Source of the DNA: Pedobacter hartonius
GTDB taxonomy: Bacteria > Bacteroidota > Bacteroidia > Sphingobacteriales > Sphingobacteriaceae
Reading direction: 5' to 3'
DNA length: 64,000 nucleotides
Assembly (NCBI RefSeq): GCF_900107535.1
Contig: NZ_FNRA01000004.1
Span: 124,001 to 188,000, forward strand
This document shows positions 53,011 through 62,110 of this stretch, in pieces. The translations under genes and the position numbers were made by a program. Under the pieces are notes generated by a model, which made no database searches, had not been told where the DNA came from, and saw nothing but the letters and a program-made list of their open reading frames with translations. Position 1 is the first letter of the stretch. Each line of letters starts with the position of its first letter.

Positions 53011-53922
53011 ATGGAAAAATCATTTTTAGTTATCGGTACCGGCGAGGTCGGTCTTGCGATGTTAAACAGCCTGTATGATCAACAGGAAAAACTTGGTCGG
53101 CCATTAACAATTGGGGTCCTGGTACAACCGGTATCGAGTTTCATTGATGAGCTCCATGCCAATAAAAGGTATGCGGGTATTCGCATAGAAGCCGTAGATC
53201 TGGTCAAAGAAAGTAACGAAACATTGGCATCTGTATTCGGCAGGTATGATACTGTAATTTGCTGCAGCGGCTTTTCGATTGGTGCAGGTATGCAGGTTAA
53301 GATTACGCAGGCAGTATTAGCAGCTGGCGTTAGGAAATATATCCCATGGCAATTTGGAGCCGATTATGACCGGATCGGCAGGGGCAGTGCCCAGCCTGTA
53401 TTTGACGAACAGTTAGAAGTTAGAGATATGCTTCGTGCACAGCAGAAAACACATTGGGTTATCGTTTCGACAGGGATGATTACCAGTTTCCTGTTTCGTG
53501 AAGATTTCGGGGTTATTAGTTTGAAAGATCGGATGGTCCGTGCGCTGGGCGACTGGCAGCACTCTCTTACATTAACCGCCTGTGAGGATATCGGCGCGTT
53601 GACGGTAGCCATTCTGTTTCATGATCCTGAGGTACTGGATGAAGTGGTGTTTGTAGCGGGAGACACTGTGTCGTTCGAAGAGATTGGCAAGCTCATGGAT
53701 TTATTATTTGGCGGTGAATTTAAAAAAACGTTATGGGATGTTCCACACCTGCACAAGAAATTGGAAGAAGAGCCACATGATGTTTTTAACCGCTACCGGT
53801 TGGTATTTACACATCCCGGAGTGACCTGGTCTATGGATGAAACTTTTAATTATCAAAATAAGATTCCTACAGTTGGTCTTTCGCAATGGGCGAAAGAAAA
53901 CCTTTCCGGCACCGTAGCATAA
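53011..53922 (+). CDS. NmrA-like NAD(P)-binding reductase (aromatic alcohol/isoflavone reductase-like)
   Basis: A 303-residue atypical SDR with the nucleotide-binding VIGTGEVGLAML at 7-18. YDTVICCSGFSIGAGMQVKITQAVLAAGVRKYIPWQFGADYDRIGRG follows, typical of NmrA/isoflavone-reductase-like proteins. The Lys expected in plant isoflavone reductases is not evident. It lies behind an AraC regulator, suggesting detoxification or a redox role. Its stop lies about 70 bp from the convergent MFS gene. Confidence 0.8.
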   Translation: MEKSFLVIGTGEVGLAMLNSLYDQQEKLGRPLTIGVLVQPVSSFIDELHANKRYAGIRIEAVDLVKESNETLASVFGRYDTVICCSGFSIGAGMQVKITQAVLAAGVRKYIPWQFGADYDRIGRGSAQPVFDEQLEVRDMLRAQQKTHWVIVSTGMITSFLFREDFGVISLKDRMVRALGDWQHSLTLTACEDIGALTVAILFHDPEVLDEVVFVAGDTVSFEEIGKLMDLLFGGEFKKTLWDVPHLHKKLEEEPHDVFNRYRLVFTHPGVTWSMDETFNYQNKIPTVGLSQWAKENLSGTVA

Positions 53923-53995
53923 TGAATAAGATTTTCCGGGGGGCCGTAACAGAAATGTTCCGGCTCTCCATATGATGTAGGTTATGATCATGTGG

Positions 53996-55579
53996 TTAAT
54001 GTACGGCATCAGCCAGGGATACTTTACTGCGGGCTTGTTTGACGAAGATCAGGACAAACGGGACGCAAACCAGGAACAGAACACCTACATATAAAAAGAC
54101 GTCCATATAAGAGAGTAAGGTAGATTGTTTCTGAACCGAACTCTCCAGTACGCCGTAAGCAGCTTGCGTGGCATTTTGCAGGTCATAGCCCTTTGCACGG
54201 AACTGTCCGATAAGCTGATTAATCCGTTGCTGAACCAGCGGATCATTTGCGTTCAGGTGGCTGACGAGTGCCACCCGGTGTTGTTGTGACTGCCTGGAGA
54301 TAAATGTTGAGATAATGGCCACGCCAAAAGCTCCGCCCAACTGACGAAACATTCCTGTAATTGCAGCTCCCTGTGCAATCTCTTTTCCCTCTAAAGTAGA
54401 CAATGACATGGCGGTTACGGGAACATAAAGCAGTCCCAATCCCAATCCACGAACTAATAATGATAAAAATAAGTTAGCACTTCCTGTCTGCAGGGTAAGT
54501 AAGTTGTGCGACCAATATCCGTAAATGAAAAACACGATCATCCCGGTAACGATCAGGTATTTTGACGATACGCCCCGCTGGATCAGCTGAGACACGGCAG
54601 CCACAATAAACGCTACGAATATTGTACCGGGCAGTAGTAAAACTCCTGATTGCAGTGCCGTCCAGCCCAATAGGCTTTGTGTAAATAAAGGCAGAACGAA
54701 AGTTGTTCCCAATAAGCCGAATCCAAGTAAAAAGGTAAGAATAGTCCCGACCCTGAGATTGGTGTTTTTCAGGACGCGCAACTCTACCACAGGGTACTGA
54801 TAGCTTAACTGACGCCAGATGAAAAGCATGATGCCGAACACTGCGGTTACAGTAAGGAAAATAATCAGCTTGCTGCTGAACCAGTCGTCATCCTGTCCTT
54901 TCTCCAAAACATATTGCAGCGAGGAAACACCTACTGTAAGCAGAATGATGCCAAGCCAGTCCACCTGACTGGCAGGCCGCTTTTGTTCATAACGGGGGCT
55001 TTTGATATATTGTATAGTGAGTATAGTAGCCAGAATACCGATTGGAATATTGATGTAGAAGATCAGCGGCCAGGAATAGTTATCGATCAGGTAACCTCCC
55101 AATGTGGGGCCGATGGCGGGGCCTATGACCAGTCCCAGTGTATAGATTCCCTGGGCTAAAGCTCTCTTCTCCCTGGGCCAGCTTTCTGCAATGATCGTTT
55201 GGGAGGTGACCAGCAATGCGCCTCCGCCCAGCCCCTGAATGAACCTGAAAATAACCATTTCCCAGATATTTGTTGAGTTACCGCATAAAAACGAACATAC
55301 CGTGAAAACAATAATAGAAATTGCAAAATAATTACGCCTTCCAAATTGTTGGGAAAGCCAGCTGGTCATCGGTACGATGATCACGTTTGCCAGGGAATAA
55401 GCCGTAATGACCCAACTGATTTCATTGACCGTTGCGCCAAGGTTACCACGAAGGTCGTTCAGCGCTACATTGACAATAGTGGTATCGATCAGCTCAAGCA
55501 TCGCGCATACGACTGCAATAGCGGTAATGATGATCCGGCGGCTGCCGTATTCTACAAGGGAGTTATTATTTGTTTCCAT
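53996..55579 (-). CDS. EmrB/QacA-type MFS multidrug exporter (DHA2 family)
   Basis: A 527-residue membrane protein with about 14 helices. It has the DHA2 motifs LDTTIVNVAL-like (LIDTTIVNVALNDL, about 27-40), the loop WLSQQFGRRNYF and motif C in LGLVIGPAIGPTLGGYL. EmrB-type pumps normally need an EmrA adaptor, yet none is adjacent. The only HlyD/EmrA gene in the window is broken and 8 kb away. Its promoter shares the Crp/Fnr-like box. Confidence 0.93.
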   Translation of the reverse strand: METNNNSLVEYGSRRIIITAIAVVCAMLELIDTTIVNVALNDLRGNLGATVNEISWVITAYSLANVIIVPMTSWLSQQFGRRNYFAISIIVFTVCSFLCGNSTNIWEMVIFRFIQGLGGGALLVTSQTIIAESWPREKRALAQGIYTLGLVIGPAIGPTLGGYLIDNYSWPLIFYINIPIGILATILTIQYIKSPRYEQKRPASQVDWLGIILLTVGVSSLQYVLEKGQDDDWFSSKLIIFLTVTAVFGIMLFIWRQLSYQYPVVELRVLKNTNLRVGTILTFLLGFGLLGTTFVLPLFTQSLLGWTALQSGVLLLPGTIFVAFIVAAVSQLIQRGVSSKYLIVTGMIVFFIYGYWSHNLLTLQTGSANLFLSLLVRGLGLGLLYVPVTAMSLSTLEGKEIAQGAAITGMFRQLGGAFGVAIISTFISRQSQQHRVALVSHLNANDPLVQQRINQLIGQFRAKGYDLQNATQAAYGVLESSVQKQSTLLSYMDVFLYVGVLFLVCVPFVLIFVKQARSKVSLADAVH

Positions 55580-55672
55580 GTATAAAATAAAAAGCTGGGA
55601 AGAATTTGATAAGACTTTCGCAGATGCTTTTATAAATATGTATTGATATTAATTGTGCCTGGACTTAAAATT

Positions 55673-55717
55673 CAAAATTCTGGTATAACTCGGGGTCATT
55701 TTTTCACTTAAGTTAAA
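55673..55717 (-). promoter_or_regulatory. Promoter with Crp/Fnr-like box (copy 3) for the MFS exporter
   Basis: The palindrome TTCACTTAAGTTAA (55703-55716, one mismatched pair) is centred at 55709.5. On the minus strand GAATTTTG (55680-55673) lies exactly 29.5 bp from the centre, matching the other two copies. Confidence 0.6.
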
Positions 55718-55828
55718 TTGGCCCTGGAAATTGAGTTTTCATTGATATATATCTTCAACCGGGCCAGATTGTATTTAAATCTCGGCTGGGCTTCTGTTAA
55801 ATTAAATCGTTATATTCGTTAATAAATT

Positions 55829-56416
55829 ATGACCTCTTACAATATGCTCACCGATCCGGAGTTGGCCGTCCTTTTGAGGAACGGCAACGAAGCTGCCTTT
55901 AAAGTGGTTTATCAAACGTATTGGGATAAAATGCTCGCAGTTGCGGGGAAGCGTTTGGGCAACCTCGATGAGGCGGAAGAAGCCATTCAGGATATCTTCC
56001 TTAATCTTTGGAAACGCAGGGAGAAATTTGAGTTAAGGGTTAATTTTGAACACTATTTTGCAGTAGCCGTTAAATTCGAGGTTATCAACCGTCTGGCTAA
56101 AAGGTCAAGGGAACAACATCGGAATAATGCATTTGCGCAGCAGAATACAGGACAATTCGAGCCGCTGCAAATGCGCCTCGATCTTGAAGTACTACGGAAA
56201 CAACTTGAAACAACAATCAGTTCCCTTCCTCCGAAATGTCAATTGGTCTTCCGGATGAGCCGGGAATCGGACTTTACGAATAAAAAAATCGCAACGTATT
56301 TGAATATTTCGGAAAAAGCTGTTGAAAAACATGTTACTACTGCATTGAAACTATTAAAGTCGAAATTCGGACCGCTTTTATCGGTCATTTTGTATCTAAT
56401 AACTATATCCAAGTAG
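55829..56416 (+). CDS. ECF RNA polymerase sigma factor, FecI-like
   Basis: A 195-residue sigma factor. Region 2 (about 22-90; FKVVYQTYWDKMLAVAGKRLGNLDEAEEAIQDIFLNLWKRR) and region 4 (about 130-185; LPPKCQLVFRMSRESDFTNKKIATYLNISEKAVEKHVTTALKLLK) are both present. In Bacteroidota it acts with a FecR anti-sigma factor to switch on a susCD operon. The FecR gene lies about 790 bp downstream, separated by a small membrane-protein gene. Confidence 0.93.
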   Translation: MTSYNMLTDPELAVLLRNGNEAAFKVVYQTYWDKMLAVAGKRLGNLDEAEEAIQDIFLNLWKRREKFELRVNFEHYFAVAVKFEVINRLAKRSREQHRNNAFAQQNTGQFEPLQMRLDLEVLRKQLETTISSLPPKCQLVFRMSRESDFTNKKIATYLNISEKAVEKHVTTALKLLKSKFGPLLSVILYLITISK

Positions 56417-56549
56417 TAAATAGATCCTATGCTCAATAATTTTTTGCTTCAGGTAGGGTATTACTCTTATAGATTGGCTATATAATAAAAAAGCTATTAC
56501 TAAACCTTCCCATAGCTGAGATGAGTGATACAATAGCGAAACCAATTCA

Positions 56550-56756
56550 ATGAAAACGACAAATTTTAAAGCTTTCTACGTGACGGTATTAATAGTTGGC
56601 CTGCTATTTTTATTTCTTATCGGGCCCTTATTCAAGATCCTTCATTTTAATAAGAATATTGGAAATAGCTGTATGCTATTTGGTGTTTTTTTGTTTTTGG
56701 CAGTGTTGATACATTCCACCATTTGCCTTTGGTTAAGGTTAAAAAAAAATAATTAA
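56550..56756 (+). CDS. Small two-TM membrane protein, GldL-like fragment-type
   Basis: A 68-residue protein with two hydrophobic helices (about 10-30 and 42-62) joined by PLFKILHFNKNIGNS. This phrase resembles the hairpin of GldL-type proteins (F-K-I-L-H-W). The C terminus is Lys/Asn-rich. It interrupts the usual fecI-fecR order. The function is unknown. Confidence 0.55.
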   Translation: MKTTNFKAFYVTVLIVGLLFLFLIGPLFKILHFNKNIGNSCMLFGVFLFLAVLIHSTICLWLRLKKNN

Positions 56757-57209
56757 TATAATATCCTGATTACACTTGAACCGTCTTTTAAGAATCGATG
56801 ATATAACTTGAACAGCTGTAAAAATGTTCAATTAAAGGATGGCGTTACCTTCATTGGCCTTGTCTTATTAGTTATCTTTCCAGAAGTGCGATACCTTTGG
56901 ATAGATATATTAATCCTAAAAATTGAGTCTTTGCAAATATCAAGAGGTTATAATATACTAAAATAGATGGCTAGCCGATCAATTTACGCAACTCTTAGGC
57001 CTAATCGGGAAGGATGCATATGAATAAACTGAAGTTGGTATTATTCAGCCCATAAATAAACTAAACAGTGAATGTTTATTCTTATTATAAATCATTATTC
57101 GTCTGTTAAAATAAAAAAAAAGAGAAATTTCATACTATTTTGATAGTTTCTTGTAAATTATAGTAGGGTATACTTCATTATAATTGGCTATAATTTAAAA
57201 TAGCTAACT
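56757..57209. other. Intergenic region between the small membrane gene and fecR
   Basis: About 450 bp, AT-rich, with a poly-A run near 57112. A frame with a TTG start at 56808 encodes about 51 mostly hydrophobic residues (GVTFIGLVLLVIFPEVRYLWIDIL), perhaps a remnant. No clear promoter could be placed. Confidence 0.35.
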
Positions 57210-58337
57210 ATGCAGTATTCAAACACCCCCGATCGAATTAACCTTCTTGCTCAAAAATGTCAGGATGGAACAATTACAATTGAGGAACGTAAAGAATTCG
57301 AAAATTGGTACAATGATTTTGATAATTCATTGTATATAGAATCCGGGGAGTCGCGGGCAGACATGGAGCAAAGGCTTTATAGTCTTATTAAGGAAAAAGG
57401 TGACATCACTTCAAAAAGAACATTTAAATGGTCCCGCCTGGCGGCAGCTGCTTCAATCCTGCTTTGTCTTGGTATAGGCGGATATTATATCAATCAGCGG
57501 GAAAGAGTAGGGCAGGTGGCCCAAGTGAGGAGTCACGATATTGCTCCCGGAAGTAATAAAGCCATCCTGACATTGGCTAATGGTCAGAAAATCTTACTTA
57601 ATGACGCTAAAAACGGTCGTTTGGCCGTACAGGGAAGCACCAGTATAACCAAAACATCTGAGGGGAGCCTGGCTTATAAATCGGCAGACCGTTCCTCATC
57701 AGCAATTGCTTATAATACAGTGAGTACCCCGCTGGGTGGCCAATATCATCTCAGCCTGGCTGATGGAAGTAACGTGTGGCTGAACGCAGGTTCTTCCATT
57801 AAATACCCTACGAGCTTTAACGGTACAGAACGCAGGGTAGAGATCACCGGCGAAGTTTATTTTGAAATTGCACATAATGTAGCCATGCCTTTCAGGGTGG
57901 TTACTACCCGTCAGGTAGTAGAAGTATTGGGTACACATTTTAACGTGAATGCCTATGCGGACGAAATAGCTATCCGAACCACTTTGCTGGAAGGTTCGGT
58001 AAAAGTGACCGGATTGAATACTACCAAAATTATTAAACCCGGGGAACAGGCTGTTTTGAGCAGGGATGGTCTGGCTGTCGCCAATGCTGATCTGGAAGAG
58101 GCCTTAGCCTGGAAAAATGGCTATTTCCGTTTCAACGATGAAAATATAGGCAGTGTCATGCGTAAACTTTCAAAGTGGTATGATATTGAAGTTATTTTTA
58201 AGGATCCGGCGACTGAGGAAGGATTCAACGGAAAAATTTCCCGGTATAAAAATATCAGTCAGGCATTAAAAATGCTTGAAAAAACAAAGGCCGTTCACTT
58301 TCAAATTCAGGGAAGGAGGGTTATCGTGACGCAGTAA
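57210..58337 (+). CDS. FecR-family anti-sigma factor
   Basis: A 375-residue protein. An N-terminal cytoplasmic sigma-binding part (about 1-70) is followed by a transmembrane helix (about 74-93; RLAAAASILLCLGIGGYYI), a FecR domain (about 115-225; VSTPLGGQYHLSLADGSNVWLNAGSSIKYPTSF) and a DUF4974 C terminus (about 300-372; FRFNDENIGSVMRKLSKWYDIEVIF). It should hold the FecI-like factor until the STN domain of the SusC protein downstream signals. Confidence 0.95.
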   Translation: MQYSNTPDRINLLAQKCQDGTITIEERKEFENWYNDFDNSLYIESGESRADMEQRLYSLIKEKGDITSKRTFKWSRLAAAASILLCLGIGGYYINQRERVGQVAQVRSHDIAPGSNKAILTLANGQKILLNDAKNGRLAVQGSTSITKTSEGSLAYKSADRSSSAIAYNTVSTPLGGQYHLSLADGSNVWLNAGSSIKYPTSFNGTERRVEITGEVYFEIAHNVAMPFRVVTTRQVVEVLGTHFNVNAYADEIAIRTTLLEGSVKVTGLNTTKIIKPGEQAVLSRDGLAVANADLEEALAWKNGYFRFNDENIGSVMRKLSKWYDIEVIFKDPATEEGFNGKISRYKNISQALKMLEKTKAVHFQIQGRRVIVTQ

Positions 58338-58493
58338 TTTTACTTGATTAATGATCCAATAAAGCCATTCCGGGGTCGAGCCGGAATGACTTATCAAATG
58401 GATTTCAACTAGCTATTAACTAATTAAGGAACGCGAAGCACCGGATCTTCTGGAAAATGCAATGGTACCTCGCTTAAAACCCAAGCTTTACAA

Positions 58494-61400
58494 ATGTACA
58501 AACTTTACCCTAAGAATTGTATGCAGCCGCCTGGCTGTATATCTAAAATGCTATTGACTATGAAGTTAACCGCTCTCCTTCTGACCGCAATCATTTTACA
58601 GGTCAGCGCAACCACCCTTGCGCAGAAGGTTACACTAAAAGAAACGAACATTCCGCTTGGTCTGATTTTTAATAAGATCAGCTCACAAACAGGATATGAT
58701 TTTTTGTATACGACGTCTTTATTGAGGAGCACCAAACCTGTAACAATAGACGTTAAAAATGCAGAACTCAGCACTGTCCTGAAACAGATTTTTGCCGGCC
58801 AGCCTTTAGACTTCAGCATCGAAGACAAATCGGTTGTGGTTACGCCCAGATTAAAACCAGATCTGCGCCCCGGTAAGCTTAAATCACAGACACTTATTGA
58901 CGTAAAAGGTACCATTGTAGATTCAGCTTCCCGCAGACCACTTCCGGGGGCTGGTATTACTATAAAGGGAACTAACAGAGGCCTGCGTGCCGATGATAAC
59001 GGCTTTTTCTTCACCAATAGCATCGATGAGAATGCCATTTTGATTATCACTTATCTGGGCTATCAATATAAAGAGGTTCGCGCGGCAAAAGATATGGGGA
59101 TTATCGCCCTGGCCCCAGTCGCCAACAATCTTACAGAGGTAGCAGTAACAGTGAACACGGGCTATCAGCGGATCAACCCGGAACAAAGTACGGGTTCCGT
59201 AGCACAGATCGGCACAAAGGCTTATGAATCTAGTATCAGCACTAATTTTCTTGAAGGCCTGGTGAACCGTCTGCCCGGGCTTCTAATCAACAACAACGTT
59301 TCTTTCACAAGCACAACACCCGGTAGTACGGGATCGACCTCAAGGAGCTTATTTAATGTCCGGGGGATATCAACGATGTCAGCTAATCAAAGTCCGCTGA
59401 TCGTAATCGATGGTTATCCCACAGAGCTGACGCTGGACCGGATTGATCCTAATGAAATCAAAAGCGTAACGGTGTTAAAAGATGCGGCAGCTGCTACAAT
59501 CTATGGCGTTAGGGCATCCAATGGCGTCATCATCGTGGAGCGTAAACAGGCGGTTGCCGGCAGGCCTAGTTTCTCTTTCAGGACTACAACCGGCATCACT
59601 CCAAAAGAAAACTATAACCGGTACCGGTTTGCAGATGATGCCTCGGCTATTAAAATCGACTACGAAAAAGCGCTGTACTCAAACAGTGTCAATCCTACTA
59701 CCTGGTCAAATTTATCCAGAATTGGTGGCGGACTGGAAGCGCCGCGTTCACCGCTGTTTTATCTGCTGGCACAATCGGCGGCAAACGTGATCACTCCTGA
59801 GCAGTTTGCCAGTTCGTATGCCGCGTTACAGGGTTACGATAATAAAAATGAATACAGTAAATTATTTCTGAGACCTGCAGTTTCACAAACTTATACTTTA
59901 GATGCCTCTGGCGGTAATGAAAATGCATTGTATTACCTTACAGCAAACTATACTGGTAACCGGCAGACACAGATTAACAATGATAACAACAAATGGTCAC
60001 TCTCCGGCCGTACCACTCTAAAGCTGGCTTCAAGATTGTCACTGGAATTGACTACTGACTATCTGGAAATACGTAGTAACGGAGCCCCTGTGCCGGATCT
60101 TATCACTAGTCTTAATCCTTATGAACATCTGCAGGATGTCAACGGCAATCCGATGTATTCAACGTTAGGCTCAGCAACTAACCCATTCTTAAATCAAACA
60201 CTTATGGGAAAGGGGCTGCAGGATGTACTTTATTATCCCTTAGTTGATGTGAATCAGATCAGTGACAAGTCTAAAACTGTTAATAATATAGTCACCGCTA
60301 ACTTCAACTACAAACTAGGCGATGGATTTGGTTTGTTATTCGGCGGTATTTATGAGAGTTCCAGTGCCGATATTAGGCACTATGCCTCAGAATTTTCTTC
60401 AGAATCAAGACGTTACGTTGCGGGATATGCTAAAGAAAACGCTGACGGAACGCTGACCTATGGTATTCCCCAAGGCGGTTACTTAAGACAGGGATCACAA
60501 AGTACTTACAGTTATACGGGAAGGGTACAACTAAATTATAATAAACGAATGGGTTCCGGCCATTCAATTAACGGAATTGTGGGCGGAGAAATTAGAAATG
60601 TTGTCAATAAAGATAATATCGCATCTTATTTTGGTTACAGTGACGAAACATTGTTGCAGCAGCCGGTTGATTATGCCGCCATTACCAATGGTACGGCCAA
60701 TGGCACATTATTAAGTGCTTATCCTTTTCAGCGTAGATACAATACTCTTTTCGATCAGAGTTATACTGAAGACAGATTCTTGTCTGCCTTTTCCAACGTG
60801 GTCTATTCTTATAAAGATACTTACTCACTTAGTGGAAGTGTCAGGATCGATCAGTCAAATCTTTTTGGCACAAATCCGAAATATAAATACAAACCATTAT
60901 TGTCAGTGGGGGCGCGCTGGAATATTAACAAGGAAAGCTTCATGCAACAAGTTGACTGGCTAAACCAGCTGACGCTGCGGTCATCGTATGGTTTTAACGG
61001 TAATGTTGCCAAGTTATCACTTCCACAAGTGATCGGACAATACATTCAAAATAGTGATACTTCACCAACAAGCACGGCGCTTCGATTACTGTCTTATGCC
61101 AATAGCAGCCTCCGCTGGGAACAGACAAAGAACTTTAACTCAGGCCTGGATTACCGCATTTTCAGGAATGTCAGTGGAACCGTGGATTATTATTTGAAGA
61201 ATAGCACTGACCTTTTGGGTAATGCATTGATAGATCCAACTATTGGATTAAGCCCTTCCATAATTAACACAGCATCAATTCACAATAAAGGATTGGAGAT
61301 CAGCCTGCATGCAGACTGGATAGCCCGGAAAGATTTCAACTGGAATACTGGATTTATTTTTGCACGCAATACCAGCAAAGTTGTGGAGGTTAACCGGCAA

Positions 61401-62099
61401 GGTCCCTACAATCCTCAGACCTTAAATTCGATTGGTTATGTGAAAGGTTATCCTGTTGGTGCTTTGTTTGCCTACCGTTATGCCGGCCTCAACAGTGCAG
61501 GGTATCCGCAGGTAAAGAATGAACAGGGAAAACTTTATCAGACAGATAATAGCACTGACCCAACGCAAAATTCACTTCTTGCCAGTGATACCTCAGGGGT
61601 TACACGGTATGTAGGGTCATCTATTCCTACTATTAACGCCGGATTAAGTAACCGCATTGACATTGGCAGGTTTTACGTGTTCGTAATGGTCAATTACTAT
61701 GGCGGTTTCAAAGTTAGGGTGCCGGCAGCCACTCCATTTTCGAACAGGCCACTTGAAGGAGCCGGAAATTACTGGAAAAATCCTGGTGACGAAAGTAATA
61801 CTGATATACCGAGCCTCGCTGCTTTAAATTCAACAAATTCAACTTATGCATACAATTACTCTGACAGAAATATTGTAAACGGCGATTACATTACTTTAGG
61901 AGAACTCACCTTTTCTTATAGTTTCGATGACAAAAAATTCATTAAAAATTTAGGGTTCAGCCATTTCGAGGTCAAGCTACAGGGATCAAACCTATGGACA
62001 AAAGGATTCAATAAATATAACTACAGTAGTGGTGCTGGTGGTTTCGAGAAATCCTATATCACGCCCACTTACAGACTTGCCATTTTCACAAACTTTTAA
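58494..62099 (+). CDS. SusC/RagA-family TonB-linked transporter with STN domain
   Basis: A 1201-residue outer-membrane transporter. The signal peptide ends TTLAQ; the STN domain follows (about 50-115; LGLIFNKISSQTGYDFLYT), then a CarboxypepD-regulatory-like domain (about 138-205; VKGTIVDSASRRPLPGAGITIKGTN) and a plug with SPLIVIDGYPTEL and IKSVTVLKDAAAATIYGVRASNGVIIV. The STN domain is what FecR contacts, linking it to the FecIR pair upstream. Several in-frame Met codons near the start (residues 1, 10, 19, 23) are possible starts. The substrate is unknown. Confidence 0.96.
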   Translation: MYKLYPKNCMQPPGCISKMLLTMKLTALLLTAIILQVSATTLAQKVTLKETNIPLGLIFNKISSQTGYDFLYTTSLLRSTKPVTIDVKNAELSTVLKQIFAGQPLDFSIEDKSVVVTPRLKPDLRPGKLKSQTLIDVKGTIVDSASRRPLPGAGITIKGTNRGLRADDNGFFFTNSIDENAILIITYLGYQYKEVRAAKDMGIIALAPVANNLTEVAVTVNTGYQRINPEQSTGSVAQIGTKAYESSISTNFLEGLVNRLPGLLINNNVSFTSTTPGSTGSTSRSLFNVRGISTMSANQSPLIVIDGYPTELTLDRIDPNEIKSVTVLKDAAAATIYGVRASNGVIIVERKQAVAGRPSFSFRTTTGITPKENYNRYRFADDASAIKIDYEKALYSNSVNPTTWSNLSRIGGGLEAPRSPLFYLLAQSAANVITPEQFASSYAALQGYDNKNEYSKLFLRPAVSQTYTLDASGGNENALYYLTANYTGNRQTQINNDNNKWSLSGRTTLKLASRLSLELTTDYLEIRSNGAPVPDLITSLNPYEHLQDVNGNPMYSTLGSATNPFLNQTLMGKGLQDVLYYPLVDVNQISDKSKTVNNIVTANFNYKLGDGFGLLFGGIYESSSADIRHYASEFSSESRRYVAGYAKENADGTLTYGIPQGGYLRQGSQSTYSYTGRVQLNYNKRMGSGHSINGIVGGEIRNVVNKDNIASYFGYSDETLLQQPVDYAAITNGTANGTLLSAYPFQRRYNTLFDQSYTEDRFLSAFSNVVYSYKDTYSLSGSVRIDQSNLFGTNPKYKYKPLLSVGARWNINKESFMQQVDWLNQLTLRSSYGFNGNVAKLSLPQVIGQYIQNSDTSPTSTALRLLSYANSSLRWEQTKNFNSGLDYRIFRNVSGTVDYYLKNSTDLLGNALIDPTIGLSPSIINTASIHNKGLEISLHADWIARKDFNWNTGFIFARNTSKVVEVNRQGPYNPQTLNSIGYVKGYPVGALFAYRYAGLNSAGYPQVKNEQGKLYQTDNSTDPTQNSLLASDTSGVTRYVGSSIPTINAGLSNRIDIGRFYVFVMVNYYGGFKVRVPAATPFSNRPLEGAGNYWKNPGDESNTDIPSLAALNSTNSTYAYNYSDRNIVNGDYITLGELTFSYSFDDKKFIKNLGFSHFEVKLQGSNLWTKGFNKYNYSSGAGGFEKSYITPTYRLAIFTNF

Positions 62100-62110
62100 A
62101 ACCGAAAACG

